In this document: positions 45,535 through 54,882 of the stretch, one piece after another | Layout of the letters: each line of letters starts with the position of its first letter | Numbering within the stretch: position 1 is the stretch's first letter | Assembly: GCF_029894165.1 (NCBI RefSeq) | Contig: NZ_JARXXU010000001.1 | Span: 124,001-188,000, forward strand | Source of the DNA: Aurantimicrobium minutum | GTDB lineage: Bacteria > Actinomycetota > Actinomycetes > Actinomycetales > Microbacteriaceae | DNA: 64,000 nucleotides | Direction of reading: 5' to 3' | Made by a program: the position numbers and the translations under genes | The notes under the pieces: generated by a model | Seen by the model: the letters and a program-made list of their open reading frames with translations, nothing else | Told to the model about the DNA's origin: nothing | The model's database searches: none

Positions 45535-47339
45535 GCGTCACCGGCGTCCGCGGAGAAGAACGCTCCGACTTCACTGTCAACGAGGGCAAGGCCCTGCGCC
45601 AGCGTTCGCTATCGCTCCTGGGCTCTCTGCTGCACCCCGTGCGCGTTCGGGTCTACTTCACCCTCATCATCGTGGTGATCAGCACCGCAGCCCAGGTCGC
45701 CGGTCCGGCACTACTGGCACTGGGTATTGACCAAGGCCTGACCCAGGTTCTCGACAACAACAACTGGCTCCCCGCAGAGCTGATTGTTGTGGCCTACATT
45801 CTCACTGCTTTAGTGAGCTCCAGCATGATGGCCATCTACATGCGTTCCTCTGCCCTGATCAGTCAGACAGTGTTGCTGGATCTGCGCGAGCGAGTGTTCA
45901 CTCACACTCAAAACCTGAGCATGAGCTTCCACGAGAACTACACCTCCGGCCGCATTATTGCTCGCCAAACCAGCGATATTGAAACCCTGCGTGAACTCCT
46001 CGATGGCGGCTTGAGCAGTCTCTTCCGCGGCATTCTGCTGATTACGTTCACGGCAGTGGCACTGGTTGCTCTCGACCCCTCGAGTGCATTGCCCCTACTC
46101 GTTGCACTCATCCCCTGCTACTTCCTCACCCGCTGGTTCTCGGACACCTCGAAGAAGCAGTTCCGTGAAGCCCGCACCTTCTCCGCTCGACTGATCGTGC
46201 AGTTCGTGGAAACCATGACCGGTATTCGTGCCGTGAAGGCATTCCGCCGCGAAGCACGCAACGAAGCCAGCTACGCCATCGGCGTGGACGACTACAAAGA
46301 AGCTAACCGGAAGGTCATCCGCCTGTTTGGGACCTATGACCCAGGCCTGAAAGTCATTGGCGTCTTCACTCTCGCCAGTGTGCTTCTCCTGGGATCCTTC
46401 CGCGTCGCCAACGGCGCCATGGAGGTCGGTGTGCTTCTGGCCGCCGTGCTCTACACCCGCCGGTTCTTTGAACCGATGGAAGAACTCGCCATGTTCTATA
46501 ACTCGTTCCAGAACGCCTCTTCTGCTTTGGAGAAGGTCTCGGGAATGTTGGAGGAAAAGCCCACCGTGCTGGAACCCGAGTTCCCCACCGCACTCGTTCA
46601 CCCCCGTGGTTCCCTCGATTTCAATAACGTGACATTTGGCTACAACTCCAGCTCCGTTGTGCTTCCGAACCTGGATCTTCACATCCCTGCCGGACAAACC
46701 ATCGCAATGGTGGGAACCACCGGTGCAGGAAAATCCACCCTGGCCAAACTGGTGGCACGTTTCTATGACCCCGTTGAAGGTTCGGTAGAACTGGACGGAA
46801 TTGAGCTCACCCAGATTGCGAATGCCGACCTGCGCCGCACCATCGTGATGGTGACGCAGGAGTCATACCTGTTCTCAGGTTCTGTCGCCGACAACATTGG
46901 TCTCGGAAAACCCGGAGCAACACCGGCAGAAATTGAATCTGCTGCTCGAGCCGTGGGCGCGCATGATTTCATCATGCGTCTGCCCGAAGGCTACGAGACA
47001 GATGTGAACAAGCGTGGTGGACGCCTGTCCGCCGGACAGCGTCAGCTGCTCTCCTTTGCACGCGCCTTTATCGCCGACCCCACCGTGCTCATCTTGGATG
47101 AGGCCACCGCATCCCTGGATATCCCCAGTGAACGTCTCGTGCAGCATGGTCTGCAGACCCTGCTGGCTGATCGCACCGCGATCATCATTGCGCACCGTCT
47201 CTCCACCGTGGCCATTGCGGACCGTGTGCTCGTGATGGAGCATGGCGACATCATCGAAGATGGTAGCCCCGAAGAACTCATTGCCGGAACAGGGAAGTTT
47301 GCCAGCCTGCATTCGGCATGGCGTGACTCCCTGGCTTAG
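45531..47339 (+). CDS. ABC exporter half-transporter, canonical subunit
   Basis: A 602-residue partner of the preceding gene with the same plan: six helices, then ATPase with GTTGAGKST (Walker A), RLSAGQRQL (signature) and [10 protein letters not shown] (Walker B with catalytic Glu). The signature has SAGQ instead of SGGQ, common in such heterodimers and again a sign of unequal sites. Start codon overlaps the upstream stop, so the two are made in equal amounts. It ends 4 bases inside the convergent amidase gene. Likely a multidrug or lipid exporter. Confidence 0.92.
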   Translation: MSVTGVRGEERSDFTVNEGKALRQRSLSLLGSLLHPVRVRVYFTLIIVVISTAAQVAGPALLALGIDQGLTQVLDNNNWLPAELIVVAYILTALVSSSMMAIYMRSSALISQTVLLDLRERVFTHTQNLSMSFHENYTSGRIIARQTSDIETLRELLDGGLSSLFRGILLITFTAVALVALDPSSALPLLVALIPCYFLTRWFSDTSKKQFREARTFSARLIVQFVETMTGIRAVKAFRREARNEASYAIGVDDYKEANRKVIRLFGTYDPGLKVIGVFTLASVLLLGSFRVANGAMEVGVLLAAVLYTRRFFEPMEELAMFYNSFQNASSALEKVSGMLEEKPTVLEPEFPTALVHPRGSLDFNNVTFGYNSSSVVLPNLDLHIPAGQTIAMVGTTGAGKSTLAKLVARFYDPVEGSVELDGIELTQIANADLRRTIVMVTQESYLFSGSVADNIGLGKPGATPAEIESAARAVGAHDFIMRLPEGYETDVNKRGGRLSAGQRQLLSFARAFIADPTVLILDEATASLDIPSERLVQHGLQTLLADRTAIIIAHRLSTVAIADRVLVMEHGDIIEDGSPEELIAGTGKFASLHSAWRDSLA

Positions 47340-49354
47340 CCGACCCCACACACCACGGTGTAGTCCGCAACCACGGTGTCTCCTGTACGGGCCATCACGA
47401 TGATCATGCGGCCATAGGCGCCGCGCCATTCACTGTGCAGCTTGTAGTGATCTACTTCCGGAACATACTTCTCAATGACATAGCCAGTGGGGGTTGGCTC
47501 GCCGAGAATCTTGGCCCCGTCCACCGTGACGCAAATCTCTGTGGCATTAGTGATGATCTCGGCTCGGATGAGCACCATGCCGCCAACCGCAGGGCCTTCT
47601 GTTGCCACGATTTGGAGTGTGGGCTCCCCATCAGCCGGTGGGTTTAACAACTCCCAGCGGGAGCGTGGAAGTTCATGCACTGACTTCGGTGCAGTGCGTC
47701 GATTACGAGGGTTATCAAATGCCCAGGCATAGGACAGCAAATTGGCATCGTCATAAGCGCGGCCGGCGAAGGTCAACCCCACGGGCATTCCGATGTCACT
47801 CATGACCCCCATCGGTACGGTCACGGTGGGGATTCCAAGGTGGCGGGGCACCAAGTTGCCATTGGCCACCCAGGTGCCGTTGCGCCAGGCCAGCCTGGCT
47901 GATTCTTCCTTCACATCAGCATCGGCAGGTCCCACATCTGCCACGGCAGGGAACACGACCGCGTCAAACTTGTTGACATCCATCCACTGCTCGAGATCGA
48001 GCATGCGGGTTTTCTCAAGCCCAGTCACGCCTTCGGCTATGTCAGGTATCTGTTCGAGTGGGGTGATGCCGTGCTCCCGAGCACGAACCACATACTGCTC
48101 CAGGGGGACATCCTCCGGTGCAAAGCGATGCAGGTGGTCATCATATTTACCCGGTAATGAACCCGTTGGCACGGGGAATATCTTCTCCCCGTCCACCTGG
48201 GCCAGAGCGTGCAAGTGTGGGTCATTGTTGACCTCGAGGAAGTCGTGCCATCCCCACATAGACAGATCCCATAACTCATGCTCGGCAAACGTCTTGGGCA
48301 CGAGTCCGCGGGCAACCATGTTCTGTGCGCCATCGCCATGGCTTTCATAGTTGGTCACGACGGGGAAGTCGGTCTCGACCACTTCTGCCCCCAGGAGTTC
48401 TAGGTCTTTACGCGCAGCATTCCACAACGCAATGACGCTCTCCCGGGTTTCGATGGTGTCGTCGCTGTCGACATCCTTGTTGATATACATCCGGGGTATG
48501 GCGATGCGCTTCCCCCGCAATGCCTGGGGATCCATCAAGAAGGGATAGAACGGTGGGCGTAGTTCTGAAGCTTTCGGAATCTCCACCCAGGGCTGCATGC
48601 GCCAAAAGTCACCGCGGGTTTCGGTGTCGTCATCCACGACCACTTCGAGCAGGGTGAGCATGTCCTCCATGGTGCGCGTGTGGGGAACCACGACATCCAT
48701 GGTGGGGACCAGGGGCCAGTTACCGCGGGTGGAGATCACGCCGCGCGAGGGCGTATATGCACACAGCCCGTTATTGGAAGCTGGTGCTCGGCCCGACGAC
48801 CACGTCTCTTCACCCAGTCCGAAGGCAGCAAAGCTGGCCGCAGTTGCCGTGCCCGAACCATTCGAGGATCCCGAGCCAAAGGCTGCCGTGAGGTAAGCAG
48901 GGTTGTAGGGGCTTTCCGCGCGGCCATAGAGACCACGCTGCATTCCCCCGTTCGCCATCGGCGGCATGTTGGTCAGCCCAATGAGCACAGCACCCGCATT
49001 CCGGAGCTGAGCAATAGTGAACGCATCCTCAGTTGCGATGAGGTCAGCAAAAGCAGGAGAACCTGCTGCAACCGTCATACCTCTGACTTTGTAGCTGTCT
49101 TTGGCGGTGTAGGGAATGCCATCCAGCAAGCTCAGTTGTTCCCCCTGCGCAATACGTTTGTCAGCCTCCCGGGCTTCGGCAAACATCTGCGGATTCAACA
49201 CCGGAACGGAGTTCAAGCACAGACCGTGGCGGTCATAGTGGGCGATGCGATTGAGATACATCCCAACAAGTTCAACGCTGGTTATTTCACCACTATCGAG
49301 TGCGCGCCGAAGTTCAGCAATGGTTTTTTCGACCACTCTGAATAAGGGGGGCAT
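47336..49354 (-). CDS. Amidase-signature hydrolase with C-terminal extension
   Basis: A 672-residue enzyme of the amidase-signature family. The Lys of the Ser-Ser-Lys triad is in [14 protein letters not shown], and the Gly/Ser-rich block [20 protein letters not shown] carries the two serines. The catalytic domain ends near residue 560; the extra 110 residues ([20 protein letters not shown] onward) look like a beta-sandwich and are not part of the usual family length (450-520). ATG 49354 has AAGGA 7 bases upstream. No signal peptide. Substrate unknown; it is not GatA, since no gatB/C lies near and the extension differs. Confidence 0.85.
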   Translation of the reverse strand: MPPLFRVVEKTIAELRRALDSGEITSVELVGMYLNRIAHYDRHGLCLNSVPVLNPQMFAEAREADKRIAQGEQLSLLDGIPYTAKDSYKVRGMTVAAGSPAFADLIATEDAFTIAQLRNAGAVLIGLTNMPPMANGGMQRGLYGRAESPYNPAYLTAAFGSGSSNGSGTATAASFAAFGLGEETWSSGRAPASNNGLCAYTPSRGVISTRGNWPLVPTMDVVVPHTRTMEDMLTLLEVVVDDDTETRGDFWRMQPWVEIPKASELRPPFYPFLMDPQALRGKRIAIPRMYINKDVDSDDTIETRESVIALWNAARKDLELLGAEVVETDFPVVTNYESHGDGAQNMVARGLVPKTFAEHELWDLSMWGWHDFLEVNNDPHLHALAQVDGEKIFPVPTGSLPGKYDDHLHRFAPEDVPLEQYVVRAREHGITPLEQIPDIAEGVTGLEKTRMLDLEQWMDVNKFDAVVFPAVADVGPADADVKEESARLAWRNGTWVANGNLVPRHLGIPTVTVPMGVMSDIGMPVGLTFAGRAYDDANLLSYAWAFDNPRNRRTAPKSVHELPRSRWELLNPPADGEPTLQIVATEGPAVGGMVLIRAEIITNATEICVTVDGAKILGEPTPTGYVIEKYVPEVDHYKLHSEWRGAYGRMIIVMARTGDTVVADYTVVCGVG

Positions 49355-49553
49355 CGCATTCCTTTGAGGTGTGACCTCCAGCCTATTGCTGAGCTGAGAA
49401 GCTATCTAGTCCTTGCACGCAGTCCCGTTCGAATCCCGAACAGGGATTTACCCCTGTTCGCAAAGCACGGTTTGTCCGAACACCTCGAAACCAATCTTTG
49501 CTGCCAATACAGTGAAAGAACGGGGGGCTTCCCTCGCTTTGTGAGACATAGAA

Positions 49554-51449
49554 ATGGTCCCCATGAACTCCTCTGCACCCGTCAGCGAAGCCGTTATTCA
49601 GTCCAACCTCAAGGTTCTTGCAACCCTGCCATTCGCTGACACTCGTGACTTCGAAAATGCCTCACGCGGTCTTCTTGCCCGCCATGGCGGTGGCACCATC
49701 ACGGATGACAGCGGGCATGTGGTCTGGGACTTTAACCGTTATGACTTCTTGGCCGGAGATGCCCCTGCGAGTGTGAACCCCAGTCTGTGGCGTCAGGGTT
49801 TACTCAACTGTCAGCAAGGCCTCTTCGAAGTTGTCGAAGGTATTTACCAAGTGCGTGGTTTTGATATTGCGAACATCACCTTCATCGAGACCGATACCGG
49901 TGTGGTGATCATGGATCCCTTGACCGCCGCTGAGACCGCGCGGGCGGCACACGCGCTGTATACCGAACATCGCGGACCCCGCCCCGTCAAAGCCGTGATC
50001 TACACCCACAGTCACGCCGACCACTTTGGCGGTGTCAAGGGTGTCATGACCCAAGAACAAGCAGACAGTGGCGAGGTCCTCGTCATTGCCCCGGAGGGGT
50101 TCACTGAGCATGCCGTGGCAGAGAATGTCTATGCCGGAACTGCTATGGCTCGTCGTGCGGCGTATATGTATGGTGCTGCTCTTCCAGCCAGTGCAGTGGG
50201 CCAGGTTGGTGCGGGCCTCAATCAGACACTGGCAACGGGAAGCATCACCCTCATCGCTCCTACGGTTCTGATTACCACCACCGGGGAAACCGTGAATGTG
50301 GACGGTCTGGAGATTGAGTTCCAAATGGCCCCGGGCTCCGAAGCCCCCGCAGAAATGCACTTCTACCTGCCGAAGTACCGAGCACTGTGCATGGCAGAAA
50401 ATGCCAGTCACTCCCTGCACAATCTGCTTACACTGCGCGGTGCTTTAGTGCGCGACCCTCGCGTGTGGGCACAGTACATTTCGCACGCCATCGAGCTCTT
50501 TGGTGATCGCACCGATGTTGAATTTGGTGCACACCACTGGCCCACCTGGGGTCAGGAAGAAATCCGAGAATTCCTCACCGTGCAGCGTGATCTCTATTCC
50601 TACCTCCATGACCAGACTCTGCGCATGCTCAACCAGGGACTGACCGGCATCGAAATTGCAGAGCAGATTCAACTCCCTCCAGCATTAGAGAATGCATGGA
50701 GTGCTCGGGGCTATTACGGTTCTGTAAGCCACAACGTCAAAGCCATCTACCAGCGCTATATGGGCTGGTTTGATGGCAACCCTGCCCACCTCTGGCAGCA
50801 CGTTCCCACAGAATCTGCCACTCGATATGTGTCGGCACTGGGCGGTGCAGACCGCACCATCGAGCTCGCCCACGCGGCCTTCGCCGAAGGCGACTTCCGC
50901 TGGGCAGCGACCTTGCTTGACCATGTGGTCTTCGCTGACGCGAGCAACATGGCAGCTCGTGAACTTCTGGCGAAGACGTATGACCAACTCGCGTTCGGGA
51001 TCGAAAACGCGACCTGGCGTAACTTCTATCTCTCTGGAGCAGCAGAGTTGCGCGGTGAGAACTTCGGTACTCCCACGATTGCCACCTCCCCCGACATGAT
51101 TGCCCAGTTGGAGATCACGCAGGTTTTCGATGCCATCGCCATCTCAGTCAACGGCCCCCAGGCCTGGGATCTGGATCTCAGCATGGACTGGATTTTTGCC
51201 GACCAGGGCCGCCAGTTCCGCACCACACTCAAAAACGGTGTGTTCGTGGCCATCGAGAAAAAGGATTCCTCCCCCGCACAGGTGACAATCACATTGGCAA
51301 AGCCACTGCTTCCGCTGTTCCTGATGGGTCAGATTGAGCGGGCCACTGCTGCTGGCGCTGTGATTGAAGGTGACGCCAGCGTGCTGGCGACACTTCTGGG
51401 AACACTGCAGCCCGGTAATCCTGCATTCGCTATCGTCACACCCGAATAA
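49554..51449 (+). CDS. Alkyl sulfatase (metallo-beta-lactamase fold, SdsA1/BDS1-like)
   Basis: A 631-residue class III alkyl sulfatase, which hydrolyses linear alkyl sulfates such as SDS. The di-zinc motif is YTHSHADHFGGVKGV (residues 143-157); EFGAHHWPTWG supplies later metal and substrate residues; the dimerisation helices lie between about 380 and 500 and a C-terminal SCP2-like lipid-binding domain covers 510-631. ATG 49554 is used; ATG 49563 is also possible. No signal peptide is seen, unlike Pseudomonas SdsA1. Its stop codon is the loop of a hairpin at 51437-51459. Confidence 0.92.
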   Translation: MVPMNSSAPVSEAVIQSNLKVLATLPFADTRDFENASRGLLARHGGGTITDDSGHVVWDFNRYDFLAGDAPASVNPSLWRQGLLNCQQGLFEVVEGIYQVRGFDIANITFIETDTGVVIMDPLTAAETARAAHALYTEHRGPRPVKAVIYTHSHADHFGGVKGVMTQEQADSGEVLVIAPEGFTEHAVAENVYAGTAMARRAAYMYGAALPASAVGQVGAGLNQTLATGSITLIAPTVLITTTGETVNVDGLEIEFQMAPGSEAPAEMHFYLPKYRALCMAENASHSLHNLLTLRGALVRDPRVWAQYISHAIELFGDRTDVEFGAHHWPTWGQEEIREFLTVQRDLYSYLHDQTLRMLNQGLTGIEIAEQIQLPPALENAWSARGYYGSVSHNVKAIYQRYMGWFDGNPAHLWQHVPTESATRYVSALGGADRTIELAHAAFAEGDFRWAATLLDHVVFADASNMAARELLAKTYDQLAFGIENATWRNFYLSGAAELRGENFGTPTIATSPDMIAQLEITQVFDAIAISVNGPQAWDLDLSMDWIFADQGRQFRTTLKNGVFVAIEKKDSSPAQVTITLAKPLLPLFLMGQIERATAAGAVIEGDASVLATLLGTLQPGNPAFAIVTPE

Positions 51450-51459
51450 TTCGGGTGTG
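51437..51459. terminator. Hairpin with stop codon in its loop
   Basis: CACACCCGAA and TTCGGGTGTG form a perfect 10-base stem whose 3-base loop is the TAA stop of the alkyl sulfatase gene. It lies between two convergent genes. No T-run follows in either direction, so it is a pausing or 3'-end-protecting hairpin rather than a full terminator. Confidence 0.55.
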
Positions 51460-51461
51460 CG

Positions 51462-53078
51462 TTAGCGGCTAGTAACCGAACCGAAAAGTCGTGCGATCGG
51501 CGCGATGACCAATGGTCGCGCCGCAGCCCAGGCGCCGCCAACGAGAACCATCGAACCGACAAAGATCCAGAAACCTGTCCAGTCCACAACATCCTGCGAT
51601 GCGTAGATGTGGTTGAGGTTACGCAGTGCTCCGGTCGTGAAGACCAAGAAGACGTGAATCACGATAAAAGCACAGAAGTAAATCATCACGGGGAAGTGAA
51701 TAGCGCGTGCCCACTCCATGGGGTAGAGAGCGTTGAGCTTCTTCCAATTTGCTGGCCAGGCAGCAGACATTCGGAAACCGGTGATGGCCGCCAGTGGTGC
51801 AGCGAGGAACACGGTGGTGAAGTAGGCGAGAACTTGCAAGCTGTTGTAGTTGACCCAGCCGTTTTCGGTTGGCCAATCCAGCGTCAAGTACTGCAGACCT
51901 GCAGAAACGGCGTTAGGAATAACTTCCCAGCTCGTTGGAACGATTCGCATCCACTGGCCCGTGATGAACAGCAGAACAACGAAGACCACACCGTTGATGA
52001 GCCAGAGGAAGTCGAGTGACTGGTGGAACCAGATAGTGAGGCTGACCTTGTGGCCACCGGCACGACGTGGCGTGAAGTACGCGGTGGGGCGTTGCTCACG
52101 GCGAATTGTGATTCCCGAACGAATGATGAGGACCATAAGGAAAACGTTGAAGAAGTGCTGCCAACCGAGCCAGGCAGGAAGTCCCACGGGAGCGGTCTCG
52201 GGAAGGTGTGTTTCGCCCGGGTAGGTCTCAATGAAGGACTGGAGTGCGGGTGTCGCCACCAGAAGCCTGGTGAGGATGATGGCTAGACCAGCAATAACCA
52301 GGAATGCTGCGGAGCCCCAGAGAATCTTGCTCAGCAAGGGCAGCGCACTGATGCGATCCTTGAGCGATACCTTGGGGGCAACAGGAGCGGGGGCAGCAAC
52401 TGGAGCAGCGGCAGGTGCGGGTGTGTCAGCAACAGCAGCCACAACAGGGGCGACTTCAACCGGTGCCTCCACAGGAGCCGCGACGGTCTCTGCTACTGGA
52501 GTTGCGATCACAGGTGCTGCGGCAACAGCGGCAACACGAATTCCTTCAGAAGGCCACGGGGAACCGCCGGCAACACGAGGAAGTCCACGGCGCAGTCCCT
52601 CAATCGAGGTGGCTGCAACGACGGGAGCAGCAACCGGTGCAGCAGGTGCGGGTGCAACTGCGGGAGCTTCACTGACAGGAGCAGCAGCGACAACGGGCGC
52701 AGCGGCAACGGGTGCAGCGGCAACGGGTGTAGCGGCAGGAGCAGAAGAAGCAACAGCAGCGCCCGAGGGCCACGGTGCACCACCGGCAACACGGGGCAGA
52801 CCCGCACGCAGGTGAGACGTGTTGATTGCTGGTGCTGTAGCTGGTGCGGTGGCAACCGCAGGTGCAACGACAGGTGCTGCCACAGATTCTACGACTGCTG
52901 CAGCAGCTACAACAGGAACGGCATCCACGGGAGCAGCCACAGGAGGCGCAGCAACAGCTTCAGTCACGGCAGGGGCAGCGACCGCTGCACCGCGCACGGG
53001 TGCAGGACCGTCACCGGGAGGCCACGCGAAGCCACCGGCTACGCGAGGCAGTCCACGCCGCAACTGAGGGACTGTCAT
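51462..53078 (-). CDS. Membrane cytochrome b with repeat-bearing Ala/Pro N-terminus, ETF-linked
   Basis: A 538-residue protein. Residues 1-240 are a disordered Ala/Pro/Val-rich segment with three copies of a motif LRxGLPRVAGGxxWP (residues 6-20, 90-104, 162-176). Residues 245-538 hold about five membrane helices of the cytochrome b/b6-domain type; candidate haem ligands are His in WQHFFNVFLM, WFHQSLDFLW and the pair in AIHFPVMIY and FIVIHVFLV. Its ATG is 3 bases after the etfA stop, so it is coupled to EtfA and should serve as electron acceptor or quinone-linked partner of ETF. No iron-sulfur domain as in known ETF-menaquinone oxidoreductases is present. The electron-transfer role is inference from context. 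Confidence 0.82.
   Translation of the reverse strand: MTVPQLRRGLPRVAGGFAWPPGDGPAPVRGAAVAAPAVTEAVAAPPVAAPVDAVPVVAAAAVVESVAAPVVAPAVATAPATAPAINTSHLRAGLPRVAGGAPWPSGAAVASSAPAATPVAAAPVAAAPVVAAAPVSEAPAVAPAPAAPVAAPVVAATSIEGLRRGLPRVAGGSPWPSEGIRVAAVAAAPVIATPVAETVAAPVEAPVEVAPVVAAVADTPAPAAAPVAAPAPVAPKVSLKDRISALPLLSKILWGSAAFLVIAGLAIILTRLLVATPALQSFIETYPGETHLPETAPVGLPAWLGWQHFFNVFLMVLIIRSGITIRREQRPTAYFTPRRAGGHKVSLTIWFHQSLDFLWLINGVVFVVLLFITGQWMRIVPTSWEVIPNAVSAGLQYLTLDWPTENGWVNYNSLQVLAYFTTVFLAAPLAAITGFRMSAAWPANWKKLNALYPMEWARAIHFPVMIYFCAFIVIHVFLVFTTGALRNLNHIYASQDVVDWTGFWIFVGSMVLVGGAWAAARPLVIAPIARLFGSVTSR
52551..53063 (-). repeat. Threefold GLPRVAGG-WP coding repeat
   Basis: Three 15-residue units are encoded at 53019-53063, 52767-52811 and 52551-52595. 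All share GLPRVAGG and an ending WP, with RRG or RAG before it. They are separated by 69 and 57 residues of Ala/Pro/Val-rich linker. The conserved units in a non-conserved linker indicate binding sites rather than random low complexity. Confidence 0.85.
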
Positions 53079-53081
53079 GAA

Positions 53082-54053
53082 TTACTTACCCGATGCCTCA
53101 AGTGCGGCGATGAGCTGTGGGACGACAGTGAAGACGTCACCGACAACACCAAAGTCTGCGATTTCGAAGATAGGTGCGGTCTCGTCCTTGTTGATCGCGA
53201 TGATGGTCTTCGCGGTCTGCATACCTGCCTTGTGCTGGATAGCACCAGAGATACCCAGAGCAACATAGAGCTGAGGGGAAACCTGAACACCGGTCTGGCC
53301 AACCTGGAAGGTTTGAGGCACGAAGCCTGCGTCAACTGCGGCACGAGAAGCACCCACGGCGGCACCGAGGGCGTCTGCGAGCTGCTCAACGAGGACGAAC
53401 TTCTCCGCCGTGCCGAGTCCACGTCCACCGGAAACAACCTTGGTTGCTCCACGGAGTTCGGGGCGCAGGCTGGTGGGTGCGTCCGCGACATCAATGGATT
53501 CGATGGCAGCTGACTTACGACCCGAAGGGGTGACAGCAAGCTTTTCGGCAACCACGGGCTGCGCGGTTCCGCGAGCTTCCACAACACCCTGGCGAACCGT
53601 GATGACGGGAGCTGCAAAAGTGACGGCAGAGGTAACCACGAAAGCTCCACCGTAGGCAGAGTGAGACGCAATGATGCCCTTAGCGTCACGGGTGACGTCG
53701 ATGGCGTCGTAGTTCACGGCAGCGCCGGTGCGAACTGCAAAGCGAGCAACAACTTCCTTGCTCTGGTCAGAGTGTGCGGCGAGAACGGCAGCAGGCTGAA
53801 CCAGTGCCGCAGCAGCCTGCAGTGCGTCCACAGTTGGAGTCGAGTAGATGGTGTTGTCACCGTCTGCGAGGAGAACCTTGGTTGCACCTGCAGCTGCGGC
53901 AGCAGCAGAAAGTGCGTCCGCGTGCTCGCCTGCACCCACGATGAGGGCAATAGGGTTACCGAGGCCTGTAGCAGCACCGAGCAGACCTGGAACGCTCTTG
54001 GAGAGCTGGCCGTCGGGGGTGCTGTCGAGAAGTACCAGAATGTTGTCCGTCAT
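53082..54053 (-). CDS. etfA: Electron transfer flavoprotein alpha subunit
   Basis: A 323-residue FAD-binding subunit. The N-terminal domain starts [19 protein letters not shown]; the C-terminal FAD domain contains [35 protein letters not shown] and [19 protein letters not shown], the family signature (in parts). It accepts electrons from acyl-CoA dehydrogenases. 12 bases after etfB with a GGCGGAG site; followed by the cytochrome b gene. Confidence 0.96.
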   Translation of the reverse strand: MTDNILVLLDSTPDGQLSKSVPGLLGAATGLGNPIALIVGAGEHADALSAAAAAAGATKVLLADGDNTIYSTPTVDALQAAAALVQPAAVLAAHSDQSKEVVARFAVRTGAAVNYDAIDVTRDAKGIIASHSAYGGAFVVTSAVTFAAPVITVRQGVVEARGTAQPVVAEKLAVTPSGRKSAAIESIDVADAPTSLRPELRGATKVVSGGRGLGTAEKFVLVEQLADALGAAVGASRAAVDAGFVPQTFQVGQTGVQVSPQLYVALGISGAIQHKAGMQTAKTIIAINKDETAPIFEIADFGVVGDVFTVVPQLIAALEASGK

Positions 54054-54065
54054 GATTACTCCGCC

Positions 54066-54842
54066 TTAGACCAGTTGGTTCTTTTTGAGGAATTCAGCGA
54101 GCTGGTTTCCAGCGTCACCTTCGTCCACGATCTTGACGCCGGCAGCACGTGGCGGCTTGGCCGAAATCTCGGTCATGATGGCGCGTGGCTTTGCCAACAC
54201 GTCGATGTCTGCACCCAGGTCGGCAACCGAGAGAACCTCGAAAGGCTTCTTCTTGGCAGCCATGATTCCCTTGAAGTTGGGGAAGCGGGCATCGGGGAAG
54301 CGTTCGGTCACCGAGACAATCGCAGGGAGCTCTGCACGCAACTTGAGAGTCACGCGGTCAATGACGCGAGTACCGCTGACAGCCTTGTCGTCAAGCTCAA
54401 TGGTGGTGAGCTTGGTGATCTGAGGAATGTCGAGCAGTTCAGACAGCGCAGCAGGAACCACACCACCGGCACCATCGGTCGACTGGTCACCAGCGATGAC
54501 CAGGTCGTAGCCGATGTGTGTGAGTGCTGCAGCCAGAACCTCAGCCGTCAACGTCACATCAGCACCCACGAGTGCCCCATCGGAGATGAGGACGGCGCGG
54601 TCTGCCCCCATCGCGAGCGCCTTGCGCACGCTGGCGGTGGCGTCTTCGGTTGCCATCGAGAGCGCGACAACTTCGGTGCCCTCGTGCTTTTCTGCATAGG
54701 AGATCGCATACTCCAGCGCGCGTTCGACGATTTCGTCCAGGACGCGGTCGCTCTTGTTACGGTCTGCTAGACCAGTCTCGAGGTCAAGGAAACGTTCACC
54801 GTAGGTGTCGGGTGCTTCCTTGACGAGAACAACAATTCTCAT
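54066..54842 (-). CDS. etfB: Electron transfer flavoprotein beta subunit
   Basis: A 258-residue AMP-binding subunit. RIVVLVKEAPDTYGERFLD opens it, and IAGDQSTDGAGGVVPAAL is the beta-subunit block. The bifurcating-type FAD loop cannot be judged from sequence alone, but the operon with a single acyl-CoA dehydrogenase suggests an ordinary ETF. 40 bases after the dehydrogenase gene. Confidence 0.95.
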   Translation of the reverse strand: MRIVVLVKEAPDTYGERFLDLETGLADRNKSDRVLDEIVERALEYAISYAEKHEGTEVVALSMATEDATASVRKALAMGADRAVLISDGALVGADVTLTAEVLAAALTHIGYDLVIAGDQSTDGAGGVVPAALSELLDIPQITKLTTIELDDKAVSGTRVIDRVTLKLRAELPAIVSVTERFPDARFPNFKGIMAAKKKPFEVLSVADLGADIDVLAKPRAIMTEISAKPPRAAGVKIVDEGDAGNQLAEFLKKNQLV

Positions 54843-54882
54843 GAGTGATCCTTATGTTGTGAGGTATCGCGTGAGGGTGGGT

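Noticed and set aside
52380-53010. Low-complexity Ala/Pro DNA as a sequencing or assembly artefact
   Set aside because: The frame is open through it, codon use varies and the GLPRVAGG units are ordered, so it is a genuine linker.
53661-54770. Long plus-strand open frame of 369 codons
   Set aside because: It is antisense to etfA and etfB, has no recognisable domain and no ribosome-binding site.
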